Origin: Linanthus parryae
Lineage: Eukaryota > Streptophyta > Magnoliopsida > Ericales > Polemoniaceae
Direction: 5' to 3'
DNA length: 64,000 nt
Assembly (NCBI GenBank): GCA_023055425.1
Contig: JALGPY010000001.1
Coordinates: 116,107,057 to 116,171,056, forward strand
The translations under genes were made by a program, and so were the position numbers. The notes beneath the pieces are model-generated. The model ran no database searches, was not told where the DNA came from, and was given only the letters and a program-made list of their open reading frames with translations. Shown in pieces: positions 45,413-56,750 of this stretch (position 1 is its first letter; each line of letters opens with the position of its first letter).

Positions 45413-47508
45413 GGGAATAGAGAGTTCAATGCTTCAAACACCTAATTCGATGGGCATGGGGCTTGATGCTTGAAGAACCAAGTTTCAGACACATCGAACT
45501 GAAAGTTTGATATGTTGAGCTCTTAGTTCTATAGGCCCGACACCTGGTTCGTCAAGCATGCCCTTCGAATTACCAGTTCTATGTGTTGAACTCTCACTTC
45601 GATGGGTCTGATACTTGGATTTTCGAACTCGCTATGCCAAACCTGTCAAACCGAACGTTTGATATATCGAACAATTGTGCGTGCTCTATTGAACTGATAA
45701 TTCGATGCATCGAACTACTAGTTCAACAATTTCAGAGAGCTAAGAAAGTTGTATATTCCTTGTTGATTCAACTAAGTTAAGTTATTATTTAATTATGTTT
45801 AACACTTAAATAACAATTTACCAATATACATCAATTACTTTTGATTGAATTGTATATTTGGTTTTATTTTAACACTCGATGATGTTGTTTCGTTATTTTG
45901 TAGGATCACGAGACATTGTTGATTACGACTCTCGGACCATTTCCACGGAAAGTATACAATGGACCTTACAAGCCGGATTCAGTATCGGCAAGGTGTAAAG
46001 TGCAATAGATCCCAAGTTGAAGAATTATGCTCGGACCGTTGTTAGGAGATTTATTCGGCGAAGATTGGCGAGCCTAAAGTGGATTTTGTGCTTCTTGGAT
46101 TGGAACGAAAAAATCCAGCAATTGGGAATAATTACTAACGTAGTGACGCACGGTAGGCTCTAACTTAATAAGCAACGAGCTATGGTACAATGTTGGGGAC
46201 TTTGTCGCTCGTTTCTCGAAGAAAGAGTTCTTCCTCGTCTTCAGGCTGAATATAACACTTAAAAGAATAATTAAGCATATATTTATTACTCATTTGTAAT
46301 AACTTAACATAAATAAAATAAATTAAGTTTTTGATTACTGTGAAAACCTTAATCAATCATAACACTTTGTTGATGAGCATGTTGATGGAACAGCAGATCG
46401 AGCGTGTCCAGCCAGCAGATGTTAGGTTTTCATGTAGATGTTTAATATTACGTTTTTGTACTTCTTGTAATGAAACTATTACGTTTCACTGTTTCTTGTA
46501 ATGAAAACGACTTTTGTTGCATTCGCTAATTCGAACGTTTGATCTGCTACATAAAAAATGAAAAACGTCTGAATACATGGAATTTGTTCGAAAGTTGAAC
46601 TCTCAATTCGACAAGGACAGACAGTTTAAAGATAGGTGTTTTAGCCCAAGAACGACATCACGTTGCTCCACGTCATTATCATCACCATCATCGTCGTTAT
46701 CACCATCGTCACCGACATCCCCCTCGTTAATGGTTACTTCCCACTTATGGTCGGGAATGCCAACCAATTCACCCAACTCCATTCCAGTTTCCTTATGATA
46801 ACGTTCGGCCAGGAAATCTCTAAAAATAACAACTCTCATGGTAGGGTACCACGTCATCGTCCCTAGCCTGTGACACAATACCAATGGATCACTCTCCCCG
46901 AGATTTCATGACAGATCGACCATGGTGACGTATAAAGGAACTATGTCTTTGTACGTAAAAAAGCATTCGTTGAGATCTCTATCATCATCAATGTCAGTTA
47001 GGGGTAAGGTGTGGTTCTCATATCCTTCCCACATGTGTTGTAACTTGGGCTTGATCTAATACAAAAACACATCAAGGATTGACACTTCTCCAACATCCAA
47101 CACTTAGTCTGCATAGCCCCCTCGTACATCCAATGAAGATGTGTTATACGGGTCGCTAGGAGTGATTCCTTCTTCCAGCTTCATATTACTACCGTCCAAT
47201 CTCTTGTTTCTAAGAGTGATGCCTCATGGGACCTCGTAATACTCGTACAACGTAGGACCATGACTAACACCCTCGTACGTGTGATTTTTTGAAAAGTAAC
47301 ACTCACTATTTGTTTTTCCATGAAAAAAGAGAGATTAAAGCCAAATGAATTAGAAAATGGGTCAAATAATGTCAAGAAACAAGTAAATTGTGTCATTGAA
47401 CTGTTAGTTCAACCATCAAACTATTACTTCGATGGGTGCAGATATGGAGAACTAATAGTTCGATGGTTGAACTGATATTTCCTAAACTCTAAAACCTAGA
47501 AACAATTG
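45413..47508. other. TCGA-rich intergenic DNA, left of element C
   Basis: Repeated short words ATCGAACT / AGTTCGAT and close variants, often as inverted pairs a few bases apart (45497, 45586, 45697-45725, 47395-47480). The same style of sequence resumes directly after element C at 58259, so C split one region. Confidence 0.6.
46603..47150 (-). pseudogene. Decayed minus-strand coding remnant, family unknown
   Basis: Translation of 46884-46603 gives TMTWYPTMRVVIFRDFLAE followed by an Asp/Gly/Asn-rich acidic tail. Upstream in the same frame, after a TGA, comes TYKDIVPLYVTMVDLS and further back HTLPLTDIDDD. The mix of conserved-looking hydrophobic segments and an acidic tail suggests a real former gene. 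I recognise no family; a transposase N-terminal region is one possibility. Confidence 0.35.
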
Positions 47509-48964
47509 TGTTGATTCAAAGACCCTTGAATGTGTTTTGGATGGTAATTGGTTTGAGTGATGAAAGACAAAGACAAATACAGATGCAACAATGCAATTCA
47601 GATACTCCAAGGCCTTGAGAAAATTGAAAGAACTTCAAAGCCTTGAAAGTTGTTCTTATCGTGCTAAATGTTCTAACAGTTTTGTGTTGCAGATTGGATA
47701 TCTGATTTATACTCATGTTCTACATTATCCACATATCTAACACAACTGCAGATGATCAAAACCGGAAGAACCAGAGTTTTCTGGATTTGACTTTGAATAT
47801 CTGTGAAGCAGGTTCAGAGCTCCAAGGCCTTGAGATATGCCTTGAGCTGCTGACACTCTTACAGAACTAAGTTGATTCTTTCTTGCAGGTTGTGATCCTT
47901 ATTATTGTGATTATTCATTGATTTCTAAGATTCTTGAACTTGTTTTTCATGATTTATATGTTTCAGAAGTTAAACAGATTACTGATCTAATCTTTCACCC
48001 AGTTTTATCAGATCTGGATAACCAAACAGTCATAGTACTATTATCTTTTTGGATTTTGTTGTTGCTGTGTTTTAATGTTGTTGCAGGTTTTTTAAACGTG
48101 CAAGAGCAGCCTCAATAAACTCCAACGGATATCCACTTAGAGTTGTTTGAATTTCAGTTGAAAACAGAAGGAGGATTTGGAGGAGCTGAGATCCTAAAAT
48201 CTCTCATTCAGTTGCAGCTGTGGATAAAAGAGACTGGTTTGAAATTTTGAAGGTAGAGTGGCTTGCAAAATATTCAGAAAGGTGTGACAAATTCATGGGA
48301 GATCATTCATTCAAACACACACAAGGATTCAAGCTTTAATCTAGATTTCAGAAGATCAAATCAATCCAGTTTCCAGAAGAACACATCAGGCTTCAATAGC
48401 TTATCTATTCTACTGTGTTCTTCACTTATTTTGTAATTTGTGTATCTTTTAATTATCTTAAACCTCACTTAACTAGTGGTTGGTTGTTCAAGTGAACAAC
48501 AAGAGGTTCTTGTTAGCTCAACAGTTAGTAGATGGTACTAGATAGGTTTGGAACCACAAGTTGTATAGGTGTAAGGAAAATCAATTAGGCTTGAAGATCT
48601 AGGGCTGTTTCTGTGTGAGTAATAAGAAGTGTTTGCCCAATCCTGGTGGGATTACTGAACTCTGTAAATTGCTTTGTGTTCTTTACTTTACAGTTTGATT
48701 ATTATCTGCTGCACACAACTCAAATCAAACTAGGGTTCATAAGCTGTTTAGAACCGGTAATAGTTCAAGGCCTTGAAGCTTTCTATTTTTCCTTTGAAAT
48801 TTTCGGACACTTTTCTCAAATCTCAAGGCCTTGAGATTTGAGTTTCACACAAAGCTAATCTGTTAAGTTTTGAGTTTTGCAAAAAGTTTCCATTCTCTAT
48901 TCAACCCCCCCCCCCTCTTCTAGAGTATTTAGGTAATGTATTTAGTCTACATTACACACTTTCA
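47509..48964 (+). repeat. 5' LTR of element C (1456 bp)
   Basis: Starts TGTTGATTCA, ends CACTTTCA, two bases before the primer site. An 11-C tract at 48905-48915 corresponds to only four C in the 3' LTR. CAAGGCCTTG words lie at 47612, 47825, 48759 and 48824. Confidence 0.93.
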
Positions 48965-48966
48965 AT

Positions 48967-48981
48967 TGGTATCAGAGCTTG
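48967..48981 (+). promoter_or_regulatory. Primer-binding site of element C
   Basis: TGGTATCAGAGCTTG, complementary to the initiator Met tRNA 3' end. Confidence 0.93.
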
Positions 48982-49014
48982 TGTCACTGTTATAGATCTA
49001 ACAATCTGGTGACT

Positions 49015-50887
49015 ATGAGTAATGTAGGAGATGGTGGATTCTCACAAGGAAGGGCAGCCAACAGACCTCCATTGTTCTGTGGTGATAACTTCATGCACTG
49101 GAAGGCATTGATGAAGATGTTCATCATAGATCAAGACGTGGAACTATGGTCAATAGTTCAGAATGGTCCTCATGAGTACTATACTACAATTGATGGAGTC
49201 AAATGTATCAAGTCTGAGGAAAATCTTTCAGTTACTGAACTGAAAAAGGTATCAAAAAATTACAAGGCTATGAATCTGTTATACTGTGCTTTTAATGCAG
49301 ATGAGTTCAACAGAGTGTCAAATTGCAAGAGTGCCAAATAAGTATGGGATAAACTGGTGGTGACATATGAAGGAACTAGCCAGGTTAAGCAGACCAAAAT
49401 CAACATACTTCTGAGGCAATATGAATTGTTCAAGATGAATTCAGATGAGACCATCAAGGAGATGTTCAAAAGATTCAATGATGTGGTAAACAATCTGGAG
49501 TCATTGGGAAAGAGGTTCTCAAATGAGGAGAAGGTCAGAAAATTTTTGAGAAGCTTGCCAAAAGCCAAGTGGGAGCCAAAGACAACAACCATTGAGGAAG
49601 CTCAGGATTTAAGTCTTCTTCAGCTAGATGATCTACAAGGAAAGTTGATTACTCATGAAATGTCTATGAAGGATGTGGAAGGTTATTTGAGTGAAAAAAT
49701 CAAGAACTTAGCACTTAAGGCAAAAGACAGTGAAAAGTATCAAAGCCTTGAGACTGAAGATGAGCATGATGATGAAGAGGCTTTAGCATTGATCTCCAAG
49801 GCCTTGTCCATGATTCTCAAGAAGAAAATAAACTCTGGTAACAAGGATTACAACAGAGAGAGATCAAGACCCTCAGGCAGCAAGGACCACAAAGGTAAAC
49901 CTTCATCACAGTCACATAAAACTAAATTAATGGATTTTTTTGAGTGTGGTGATGCAAATCATTTAGTAAGGGACTGTCCACAAAAGAAGAAGAACAAGAA
50001 CTTTCAGAATAAAGACAGTGAAAACAGAAGGAAGAAAGCCATGATGGCTTCCTGGAGTGATTCTGATTCATCGAGTGATTCAGACACAGAGGAAGATCAA
50101 GCAAACTTATGCTTCATGGCAAAGCATGATGAGGAAAAATCATCAGACAAACATATTGAAGATATGGTAAAAAAATTACTTGCTAGTCCTACTGATGTGC
50201 TTCCTGAAATTCTCAAGAGTATGTTTTTAAATTAGGAAAGTTATAGAAATGAGATTTCTGCTTTAAAGATTAAGATTCATGACCAGGTATAAGAAAACTT
50301 GGGCCTAGTTTTTACAAACAAAACTGTTGAAGTTTCTAAGACAAAGCTTTAAAAGGACTTCAAGGACTTGGACAACAGGTTCAAAGCCTTGAAGACACAT
50401 ATAAAAGAGGTTGTTGATCAAAACACTCTTTTGACTGAAAGATATGTTGATCTAAAGACTAATTCTGAGAATTTAGAACAACAAATCTGTTCTTTGACTG
50501 AGAAAATTCAAGAGTCTAAGAAGGTCCTAGCTAGGTTTACAGGCTCAGAACATAATCTGAATCTCATTCTTAGAGGAAGTCTGAAATCAATGCATAAAAG
50601 TGGGATTGGCTATAATCCAAATTTTCCAAAGAAAGGCCAAACTACTTTTGTCAAATCTGGTAGCAGACATTCTCCAAAATGTCATTACTGTGGAAAAATT
50701 TCATGTCTGATTAACTTGTCCCTTTAGAAGATCAGAACCTCACATTATGAGGAATACTTATCCTTATCGGCTTAAGGGATAGGTTAGGCAGATTTGGGTT
50801 CCAAAAGGAATTAGACCACCAAACATGGCTGATTCTGAGTATGACTCAAAGTTCTGCACTTGGTCTAACAATCTGTTGAGGCAATGA
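49015..50887 (+). pseudogene. gag: Element C gag
   Basis: ATG 49015 (MSNVGDGGFSQGRAANRPP). A TAA at 49339 replaces a probable Glu codon; the frame then runs through the gag core (RKFLRSLPKAKWEPKTTTIEE) to a TAG at 50233, with further stops before 50368. The first zinc-knuckle position is FFECGDANHLVRDCP, again lacking the first Cys; the second is broken after CHYCGK by a frameshift. The end, just before pol, reads TTG AGG CAA TGA (50879-50887 for the last three codons). Confidence 0.9.
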
Positions 50888-53800
50888 TTTATTTTTGCTG
50901 GATGTCACCAACGCCTTGAAAGATCAGAAATGGATATTAGACTGTGGATGTTCCAGACATATGAGTGGAGAGAAGTCTCTCTTTACTGAACTTACTGAAA
51001 AATCTGGAGGAACAATCACTGACAAAGCAAAATGCAATATCATTGGTATAGGTAGTATTGGTAATGGTTCTACTAACTCCATCTCTGATGTTTATCTGGT
51101 AGATGGACTTAATTATAATCTGCTTAGTATCTCTCAATTATGTGATAAAGGTTATAAAGCTATATTTTACAAGGAGAAATGTGTGGTGCAAGATGAGAAA
51201 TCTGGTGATTGCATACTCACTGCTCCTAGATCATATAATCTATATGCTATGAGTACTAACAGTGTTGCAGGTGACAAGCTGAAATGCCTCAAGGCCTTGA
51301 AGGAAGATTCAAAGCTTTGGCAGAGAAAGCTTGGGAATATTAGTATACATACCTTGAATAAACTCATATCAAAGGATTTGGTAAGAGGTTTACCATCACA
51401 GAAATTTTCAGATGATGAGGTTTGCAAGGCATGTGTACAAGGTAAGCAAACCAGAAGCTCATTCAAGCCAAAGAACTTTGTAAGTACTTCTAGACCCTTA
51501 GAACTGCTGCATATGGACTTGTGTGGTCCTATGAGAGTTCAGACCCCAAAAGGTAAGAGGTATATGCTTGTTATAATAGATGATTATTCTAGATTTACTT
51601 GGGTGATGTTTATTAGAGACAAAACTGAAGCTTTATCTGAATTTTCTAGATTGTGCAAAGAGCTTCAAACTTTGAAAAATTTACCTGTTGCATCTATTAG
51701 AAGTGATCATGGTAGGGAGTTTGATCAACTTGAATTTGATTTATTTTGTGCAAAGCATGGCATATCACACAACTTTTCTGCACCTAGAACTCCACAACAA
51801 AATGGAGTAGTTGAAAGGAAGAATAGGACACTTGAGGATATGTCTAGAACCATGCTTCTTGAAAGTAATTTGCAAAATTTCTTATGGGCTGAAGCTGCTA
51901 ACACTGCCAATTATGTGCTGAATAGATGCTTGATTAGACCTATTTTCAAAAAGACCCCTTATGAACCGTTTAAAGGTAGAAAGCTTACTGTTTCTTATTT
52001 TAAGCCTTTTGGTTGTATCTGTTTTGTGCATAATAATGGTAGAGACAATCTTGGTAAGTTTGATGCTAGAAGTGATGAAGGTGTATTTCTTGGATATTCT
52101 CAAACTAGCAAAGCTTATAGAGTTTATAATAGAAAAACCAAGATTGTGGAAGTGAGTATTCATGTAATTGTTGATGAAAGTACTAAGGATTCTCTGAGTG
52201 ATAGTTTTGCAGATCTAGATTTGACGAAGCATAAATCAGATGATGATGCTGTGAAAGAAGACAAAGGAAAAACTAATGTGCAGAATCAATCAGCAGAATC
52301 TCAAGGCCTTGAACCTCCTGCAGAACCAAAATCTCAAAGCCTTGAGACAGAAGCTGAAACTTTCTATGATGCTCCATCTACTGTTTCAAGAACTCAAAGC
52401 CTTGAAGGAGAATATTCATGGATACCAAGAAAGAAGTTTAAGTACCTTGCAGATCATCCAGCTAATAACATTATATCAGATCCATCAACTGGAACTCAGA
52501 CAAGAGGACAGTTGAAGAACTTGTGTGCTTTTAGTGCATTTGTATCTTTGATTGAACCTAAAAATACCAAGGAAGAACTAGAAGATGCAGACTGGATCAT
52601 TGCAATGCAGAGTGAGCTGAATGAGTTTGAAAGAAACAAGGTATGGAATCTGGTTCCCCGACCTAAGGAGAAATCAGTTATTGGAACCAAATGGGTATTC
52701 AGAAACAAGCTTGATGAGAATGGCAAAGTGGTAAGAAATAAAGCCAGACTGGTGGCTCAAGGATATAATCATGAAGAAGGTATAGATTATCAGGAGACTT
52801 TTGCTCCTGTTTCCAGGTTCGAAGCTATTAGAATACTTATTGCATTTTCATCTCACAATCACATAAATCTTTATCAAATGGATATCAAATGTGCTTTTCT
52901 GAATGGATATTTACAAGAAGATGTTTTTGTAGCACAACCACCTGGTTTTGAAGAAGAAAACTTTCTTGATCATGTTTATAAACTGGACAAAGCTCTTTAT
53001 GGGTTAAAACAAGCTCCAAGGACTTGGTATGATAGACTTTCAAAATTTATACTTGAAAATAATTCCAAAAGAGGCCTAGTTGATAAAACTCTTTTCATCT
53101 AACATCATCAAAGTGATTTGTTAGTAGTTCAGATCTATGTAGATTATATTCTATTTGGTGCGACTAATGATGCTCTTTCAAAAGATTTTTCTAGTCTAAT
53201 GTGCAGGGAGTTTGAGATGAGCTTAATGGGTGAACTGAATTTCTTTCTTGGACTTCATATCTTACAAATGAAGAAAGGAATTTTTGTACATCAAGGAAAG
53301 TATACCAAAGACTTATTGAACAAGTACAATATGTCACAGTCCAAGGTGCTTAAAACCCCTATGAGTTCATCACTCTCTTTAGACAAGGATTCAAATGTTA
53401 AGAGTGTGAATCAAAAGGAATACAGAGGTATGATTGGATCACTGTTGTATTTAACTGCTAGTAAACCTGATATTATGTTCAGTGTCTGTATGTGTGCTAG
53501 ATTCCAAGCAGATCCTAAGGAAAGTCATTTAACTGCAGTCAAAAGAATTTTTAGATATTTGAATGGAACCAGAGACTTGGGGCTTTGGTATCCAAGAAGA
53601 TCTAATTTTATGTTGACGGGCTATTCATATGCAGATTTTGCAGGATATAAAGTAGACAGGAAGAGTACTTCTGGATGCTGTCAATTTCTTGGATCTTCAT
53701 TGATCAGTTGGCATTCTAAAAAGCAAAATTATGTAGCATTATCAACTGCAGAAGCTGAATACATTGCAGCTGGAGCTTGATGTTCACAAGTGTTATGGAT

Positions 53801-54089
53801 TGCTCTGCAACTTAGAAACCTTGGTTACAATTTAAGAAATGTGCCTATTCATTGTGACAACACAAGTGCTATTTCAATCTCTAAGAATTCAGTCCAGCAC
53901 TCAAGAACCAAACACATAGAAGTGAGACATCATTTTCTTAGAGATCATGCAGAACAAGGTGATGTTGTTTTAAATTTTATTTCTACTTCTATGCAGATTG
54001 CTGATATTTTCACTAAACATTTACCAGATGATAGGTTTTTATATCTAAGGCTTGAATTGGGGATGTTAAACAAGGATGCATTGGTTTAG
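50887..54089 (+). pseudogene. pol: Element C pol (protease, integrase, RT, RNase H)
   Basis: One long frame with only two nonsense codons (TAA 53100, TGA 53778). Protease reads LDCGCSRHMSG (DCG for DSG). The pre-integrase finger reads LWQRKLGNIS, so both zinc-binding His (present in A and B) are Gln and Asn. Integrase core keeps Asp in HMDLCG, Asp in IRSDHGREF and Glu in VVERKNRTL. RT reads IYVDYILFG, with the second catalytic Asp changed to Tyr. RNase H reads GYSYADFAG where B reads GFSDADFAD. The linker between integrase and RT encodes SQGLE, SQSLE and TQSLE from palindromic words. Confidence 0.93.
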
Positions 54090-54538
54090 GGGAGTATCAA
54101 TACTTATATGTGATTATGTGTTGAAATCTCAAAGCCTTGAGATTATACTTTCCAAAGCCTTGAAAGTATAGCTCAAAGCTTTGAAGTTTCACAAACTGCA
54201 GAAAATCTCAAGGCCTTGAGATTGTTCTCCAGGTCTTGAAAATATCTGTAATTTTAAAAAAAAAATGGATCATCAAAATATTATATCTTATCTTTTTAGA
54301 TAGCTGTATAATATTTGAATTACTCAGAGAATTTTCTAAAATATCCAAAAATATTTTTTCAAGATCTTTTTTGCATGTTGATTTAGCAGAGTCCTTTTTT
54401 GACTCATCCTTTTCAACCTACTTTAGTTGAAAGTCAGGGCTTATTCCTCTCATTCTCTCTCAATTCTCTACGACTCTTCTCTCTCTCTCTCTCAATTTAT
54501 CTCAATCACATTCTCTTCTCAAAACCCTAAACCCCAAA
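54090..54538. other. Spacer between pol and env-like ORF, palindrome cluster
   Basis: Six CAAGGCCTTG-type words fall in 54128-54242 within 115 bases. GGGGAGTATC follows the pol TAG at once. No coding sequence. Confidence 0.8.
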
Positions 54539-56313
54539 ATGGAGCGCAAATCAGCCAGAATTCAGCAGCAGGTGAAGCCTTCTGGCAGATCCAAAAAGAG
54601 GGCAAATAAGAAGGAGAAGATAGTGATTTCTGATTCATATTCAGAAAACACTCAGAGCTTGCATGAGGACACTCCTCCTGCAAAGAAGTCCAGAACAGAG
54701 AAGGGAGATGAAGGCTCAAGCTTTGATCCACAGAAGGAGACAGAGGCTCAGGGTGGTGATCAACCTAGGTCAGAGAAGAATAAAGGGGGAGAAAAGAAAA
54801 GGGTTGGTGAAGAGGAAAAGGGGAAATCTGCTCAAGAAAGCAAGAAGAAACCATCTGAAGGAGAACAAGAAAAGAGCAAACCCTCAGAGAAGAAAACTAG
54901 GGTCAAGCAGGTTGCTGCTGCAACCAAGAAAGGTTATCAAGGTAAGAATTTACTTCCTACAGATTGGTTTGTTAGTTCTGAGGTTAAACCTGTATGGATG
55001 CAAGGTTATGCTTCATCTAAGGTAGCTTTCTATATTATGGTTTCTAAAGAATTGTTGGATAAATTGGAAATTTAGTGTATGAGAAAATTAAGAGAAACAA
55101 CAGTTTGGAAGGTGTTAAATCCTAGTTCAAAAGCCTATCATAGGTTAACCATGTTGTTTTATCTGAATTTGGTTTCTGAAGGTGATGATACGATGGTGTT
55201 AACTTCAAAAGTGGATGGAATAGATTTGAGGTTAGATCATAGGAATTTTGCCAAAGTCTTGGGCATTCCTAGAAAGTATAATTTTGGAGATTACCCTGAT
55301 AGGAATGAGTGTCTGGATAAGGCAAAGGATATGTTTTTCATTGATGGTGTACCCTCTGGTCCAAAGCAGTTGACACACTCTTTGCTCAACTGTGAAGCCA
55401 AAATCCTATTTACAATTCTGATGAGAAGTGTAGTTCCTAGGGAGAACTCAAGGGAGTTGGTGACTGATAAGGTTCTTATTTTGATGTATCTGATATCTCA
55501 AGGGTTTGAGATAGACTTGCCAACAGTAGTTATGGAGCATATGATTTATTGTGCAACCAGAACTAGAAACCATCCTCTTCCATATGCCAACCTGTTACCT
55601 CTTTTGTTTGATTATATTGATGTACCTGTGAAAGGAGAGGAAAAGATTACTGGAGGTTTTTGGTTGATTGTTGAGACTGCACTTCAGAGGATTGGGGTAG
55701 TTCAGACTGGGAAAGGATTGGAAGTTTTATTCAGATTTGTCAAAGGAGGAACTTGCAGAGAAGGATTTTGTGAAGCCAAAGGGGGCTACATCAGGGAACA
55801 GACAAGCCAATGAGGATTATTCTTTGTTGGTTGAGAAGTTTGAAGATTAGCAGGTTGAGATTGAAGATCTCAGATAAAGGTTATTTGACCTGTCAGCTGA
55901 ATTTAACCAGTTCAAGGCCTTGATGAATGTTATGAATGGAAAGCTGGATGTTGTCATCAAGGGTTTGAACTTGGAGAAGATACCTTCTGCTACTAGTCAT
56001 GACACCAGTGTGGATTCAGATGAAAGGCTGGGAGATTTCTTGAAGAAGAAGAAGAAGAAGCCAATTCCAGTGGTGCTTACTTCAAAGGATCTATGAACAT
56101 ACTGATGAAGAAGATGCTGGTGAAGACACAGGTGTTGATGCAGCTACAGAGGGGGATTCAGTGCAGGTTGAGAAGAAGGTGGATGAGATAATTCAAGAAG
56201 TTGTTGCAGAAGTGGAAGCTGAACATGAAGGAAATCAGTCTGCTGAAGATGCTGCAAGTGAAGAAGAAATTGGAGAAGGCTCAGAGAAAGGCCAGACATC
56301 AAAGAAGAATTGA
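54539..56313 (+). pseudogene. Env-like ORF of element C
   Basis: ATG 54539 (MERKSARIQQQ). Residues 1-140 are Lys/Glu/Ser rich and probably disordered. A globular segment follows, with GYASSKVAFYIM, LTMLFYLNLVSEGDD, GIPRKYNFGDYP and LLNCEAKILF. A TAG at 55073 and a frameshift near 55780 interrupt it. Beyond the shift a coiled-coil stretch and an acidic C-terminus end at TGA 56311-56313. The globular part matches element A. I see no clear signal peptide or C-terminal anchor, so 'env-like' reflects position and precedent, not visible fusion-protein features. The family may instead be one of the plant transposon-associated proteins. Confidence 0.78.
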
Positions 56314-56466
56314 AGATCATAAGAAGACCAAAGCCTTGACCTTCTATTTCTTTCTCTTTTTCTTTTCTGTTCTCAAGGCCTTGACTTTTTATCAATAATT
56401 TTGTTTAAGTTTTTTTTAAGAATCTGAGTAATGATCCAAAATTTCTTCATCCTTATTTGATGAAAG

Positions 56467-56482
56467 TCAAAAAGGGGGAGAA
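56467..56482 (+). promoter_or_regulatory. Upstream PPT-like tract of element C
   Basis: TCAAAAAGGGGGAGAA, about 270 bases before the LTR, in the same context as B's second tract. Confidence 0.65.
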
Positions 56483-56738
56483 ATTATGTGGTTTTCTGTT
56501 TCTTGATTATGTGGTTTTGTGTTTCTTGCAATACTTGAATAATAATAATACTCAGTTATTTTGGTTTAATCTGTTTTGTTATTAAATTACTGTCGTTATG
56601 TGTAAATCTTCCTGATAATCTGTGGTTTACTGGTTATATGTGGTATTATTGTCTATTGTATCTGCAATATGTGGTTATCTAATTTTTATAAGGAGTGGCA
56701 GGAAAACCTATACAAGACTGTAGGTTTTGTCTTTCATC

Positions 56739-56750
56739 AAGGGGGAGATT
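56739..56750 (+). promoter_or_regulatory. Polypurine tract of element C
   Basis: CAAGGGGGAGAT directly precedes the LTR start TGTTGATTCA. AAGGGGGAGAT is the usual Sirevirus form. Confidence 0.88.

Noticed and set aside
53100..53120. Treating the TAA in C's RT as a programmed stop
   Set aside because: A and B have an ordinary codon at the same place, and C has other lesions nearby; simple decay is more likely.
54087..54540. Stop-codon readthrough from pol into the env-like ORF, as reported for SIRE1
   Set aside because: In element C the pol TAG is followed by ~450 bases of palindrome-rich spacer before the ATG, so a fused product is unlikely.
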